Assembly: GCA_036925085.1 (NCBI GenBank)
Contig: JAUPFP010000048.1
Location: forward strand, 1,098,501-1,162,500
Length of the DNA: 64,000 bases
Reading direction: 5' to 3'
Origin: Brachycybe producta
Lineage: Eukaryota; Arthropoda; Diplopoda; Playtdesmida; Andrognathidae
Positions 61,176-64,000 of this stretch are shown here, one piece after another; within the stretch, counting starts at the first letter, position 1; each line of letters starts with the position of its first letter. A model generated the notes under the pieces. It searched no databases and was not told the origin of the DNA. It was given only the letters and a program-made list of their open reading frames with translations. A program made the position numbers and the translations under genes.

Positions 61176-62930
61176 GATCATAACTTAAAATGTCTCATCA
61201 ATTTTAATAATTTCAGTTGAAATTTTTAGTAAGAGCTGAATGTTATTATTTCCAGTTTGCCTATGAATTCAAAAGTAGCCACTGAAACTGGAAAACTGAA
61301 TTCACTTTAAAACTACTTTTAGTATTTTCAGCTTGCCTCTGTGCATACCTTAATAATTGAATCAATTGTGACGTCACGTTGTCACATGAGTGTATATACA
61401 CTGTATTAGTTCGCTGTAGGCCGCTTTTATATAAGGTAAGCTATTTGTCAACTGTATGCCACTGAGAAATTAACCTGTTTGATTTTACGTCGCGTTTAGA
61501 TATGTGGTGAAGTTAATGTTGCATTTATTTTCTAAAATGTTTGTCCAATTTGAACCCTGAATCAAAAATACTCAATAAAACGGTTTTTATTAGAACTTGT
61601 TCAGAGGGTTCAAGTTGAAGGCCAAAGTCATATTTATCCTGCTTGAGAATGAATTTATGAGAATGTCATTTGTCTCTTTTGTAAATACATTCTTTGCATT
61701 GTTATTGTAATTAATAGAAAATGCGTTCTTGTTATGTCAGGTACGTCGAGGTCATGTATGATAAATACCTCATCAAGGTACAATGTTACCATTGATTTTG
61801 TTGTGCAAATCGCAACAAAATATGCTCTGTGTAACTCTAAATTCGAATTGCAAACATATGATGCAATGATAATTTTGTTTTTTTCATTTCTTGTGTGGGT
61901 GTGGTTGGCAGAGATTTGTGCTGAGGTCATCGAAACAAGTAGTTAAAAGTTTTTCTATGGTTATATTTTGAAGAGATGAAAGGAGTATGTGTGTGTCTTT
62001 ATACTAAAGAAAAATACGATTAACTGGGTTTGTTTAGTACCCCCCAGTGTGCCATCTTGGATGAGCATCAACCACATGCTTGCATGCATACTGTAGGCCT
62101 ACATCATATTCTCAGTATGGTTCAGTATATAATCACTAAGAATTACGGTTTATTTTTTTTTTGTTTGTTTTTCTATTAGTTTCCATTGCTTTTTGTCGAG
62201 AAGGAAATTTACTTCTAAAAATTATAACTATGCCTACATTTATTTTTTGCCATTGAAAAATTCTTTTTCGGTACCAAATTACCAAGAAATTAATCTTATT
62301 TTTTTGTTTCTGAGAAAACCGTTTTCATTACAGATGCATTGTTTTGTGAAATTTCATATTTAATTAGTTGTTAATGCAACTTATACAGGGTGTTTTAGAC
62401 TGTAGTTGCAAGAAAACTACCTTTGCATACATTTGTTTGAGTTACAATATTTTACAATCTTGTGCATTCTACTTGTGAAGTTGCATGTGTACCATTTATG
62501 AGTGGTTCATATTTAGAACGAGTCTACACTTTTTTTTCCAAATTAAAAATGCCAAGTAGATGCTTGAGTTCAGAAGTCACTAGCATCTATCAACATTAAA
62601 ACTCTAGCCTCTAATAAGTGTTTCTTGATTGGAAAAATCGTTAGTGTTGTTACTGTTCCTGTAAATATTTAAACAGTTCTAAATAGTAAACTTTTTTTTA
62701 AACAAATCAAACTTTACAAAAAAAAAATTAAAATCTTTTTTGAAATTAGAATTAGTGTCTGCCTTCGTGAAAGTCTACGTAATATTTGTGTATATTTTCC
62801 TGTGCTATATCTCGTTAAAACACTATACTAAACTTGGAAACAAAGTTGTTAATTTTATGCCACCATAATTACATGAGATATTTAACAGGAGACGACTGAT
62901 TGCAAGAAATGCTGTGAATCTCTCACAATG

Positions 62931-63391
62931 TCTAAAGTGGCGATAATCACTTCAGCAATATTTACAGTAAAGGAAGATTCACTGCAATGTGTCTTTGAAT
63001 TAATTGCAATTGCCAATGTGATAATACTCTTGCGAGACTTAAAGTGGTTTCGTACACACCGTCTTAAGTAGCGGTTGATTACACTGGTCATTTTTCTTTC
63101 AAGATAAGTCAAATATTGCTGTAAATCTTGCACAGTTTCTTGCAAAAAAAAGATCATTGTTTGCTGTATGACGGTGTGCAAGAAACCATTTTGTCTTGCA
63201 AGAGTATTATAACATTGGCAATTGCAATTAATCCATGAACACATTGCATTGAATCTTGCTTTAACAATTCCTAATGTGATGCCTTCGTTTTTCTTTTTCA
63301 AGAAACCGTGCAAAATTCACCGCAGTCTTTTACTTGTTTTTTGCACGGAATATTGCGAGAAAAATATCCAGTGTGATTATACCGCTTTACA
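62931..63391. mobile_element. MITE family B, long copy with internal hairpin
   Basis: The left TCTAAAGTGGCGATAATCAC and right CCAGTGTGATTATACCGCTT termini fit family B. Inside, 62970-63063 and 63168-63270 are inverted arms (AATTGCAATTGCCAATGTGA on one, its complement TTGGCAATTGCAATTAATCC on the other; ACACACCGTC against GACGGTGTGC). About 461 bp. Several open frames here are by-products of the repeat. Confidence 0.65.
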
Positions 63392-63789
63392 AAATCGCAA
63401 AAATAAGCAGTTTCTGCAAGTTAGTATACAAGAAACCTTTGCAATTAGTGAAAAAATATTATCAGAATGGCAACATTCACAATTTATTACAGAAAATCTC
63501 GAAGTGTGTTTCCTCGCTGCGTAACACACGACTTTTGATTTGTTGTTGTTTACAAATTATGATACAACCTGCACAATTGTATTGCTTTCATAAAGATGCA
63601 TTTCAATACCGACTTAGAATTTCAAGAAACCCTTTTTATTATTGTGAAATTATGTTTTTCGAAACAAATTGATTTCATGTTTTGTACATTTGTGAGGTCA
63701 CTTTTATGCAATATGTTACACTAGGAGATTCAAAAACACACATGACACATTTGATAAAATAGACAATAGTGTACATGTGTGAGCTTTAT

Positions 63790-64000
63790 GGCGTCCTTTG
63801 ACAAAATCGAGCAACTCTTTATGCTCTTTTCTGTAACTCGTTTCTTCTCTGATCGCGTGGTGAACGCATGGAGAAGAGTCGAGCTACAGATGTGGTCGGA
63901 TGGTGATGGATTATGATCATCCTTCTGCATAGGGGTGTAATCTGCACAGAAGGATGGTGACCATCTCTTCTGGCCGCCATTGATGTGCATCTTTCTTCTT
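63790..64000 (-). other. CpG-containing, less AT-rich stretch at the window edge (possible 5' exon)
   Basis: Composition differs from the flanking DNA (several CG dinucleotides, GC-richer). The minus-strand frame beginning MHINGGQKRWSPSF is open for 86 codons but has no recognised domain or signal peptide and no clear donor site. A 12-bp stem hairpin (CATCCTTCTGCA against TGCACAGAAGGATG) spans 63918-63956. It could be untranslated leader sequence of the same gene, part of a repeat, or unrelated. Confidence 0.2.

Larger units (their letters stand above)
46879..64000 (-). other. Sequence upstream of the Ig1 exon (intron or 5' flank)
   Basis: Because the Ig1 exon opens with an acceptor site and has no start, this stretch should be an intron unless the first exon lies inside it. 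No hydrophobic signal-peptide exon was recognised. It contains an LTR-like element, several MITEs and LINE 3' fragments. The stretches 47450-51350, 52300-53300, 55100-57130 and 57900-60700 show only AT-rich sequence, homopolymers and short microsatellites. Confidence 0.6.

Noticed and set aside
62882-63313. Minus-strand open frame of 143 codons and plus-strand frames of 100 and 112 codons beside it
   Set aside because: They fall inside a family B MITE; composition and inverted arms explain them.

Overview
This is eukaryotic, AT-rich, intron-dominated animal DNA. Almost all of it is non-coding. I recognise one gene, on the minus strand: part of a Dscam (Down syndrome cell adhesion molecule) homologue. 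Six GT-AG exons (46558-46878, 24229-24384, 21529-21675, 18918-19035, 15336-15511, 13379-13648, in transcript order) join without a frame break into 1188 nt (396 residues). They encode Ig1, Ig2 (two exons), Ig3 (two exons) and Ig4, the N-terminal unit that folds as a horseshoe in insect Dscam. All four domains keep both disulfide cysteines and the core tryptophan. Several stretches resemble insect Dscam1 closely (the YYEVQVYDEYVIRGNTA start of Ig2, the GMYQCFV...AELKLGG end of Ig4), which points to a protostome. I cannot tell arthropod from lophotrochozoan, nor assign the paralogue.

Layout. 1-13378 lies beyond the Ig4 exon inside the next intron, which is longer than 13.3 kb: Tc1-like relics, several hairpin MITEs, an LTR-like element nested in a MITE, and a 13-bp tandem repeat duplicated as a 371-bp block. 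13379-24384 carries five exons separated by introns of 1.7-3.4 kb. 24385-46557 is a single 22.2-kb intron with a 0.65-kb minisatellite beside the Ig2 exon, microsatellites, non-LTR fragments, and hAT, pogo-like and other MITEs, some nested. 46879-64000 lies upstream of the Ig1 exon; the signal-peptide exon was not identified, and this stretch holds TTAA-flanked, LTR-like and hairpin MITE copies. A CpG-containing stretch at the far right edge might be a 5' exon but is unproven.

The main biological point is that the positions that carry arrays of mutually exclusive exons in insect Dscam1 (first half of Ig2, first half of Ig3) are separate exons here too, but each appears only once. The second theme is an unusually clear record of non-autonomous transposons: terminal inverted repeats, exact target-site duplications (8 bp for hAT, 4 bp for the LTR-like family, TA and TTAA for others) and elements inserted in elements. 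Many form long hairpins within the Dscam pre-mRNA.

No tRNA, rRNA, CRISPR array or prokaryotic gene was seen. Most open frames in the window are chance frames in AT-rich or microsatellite DNA.
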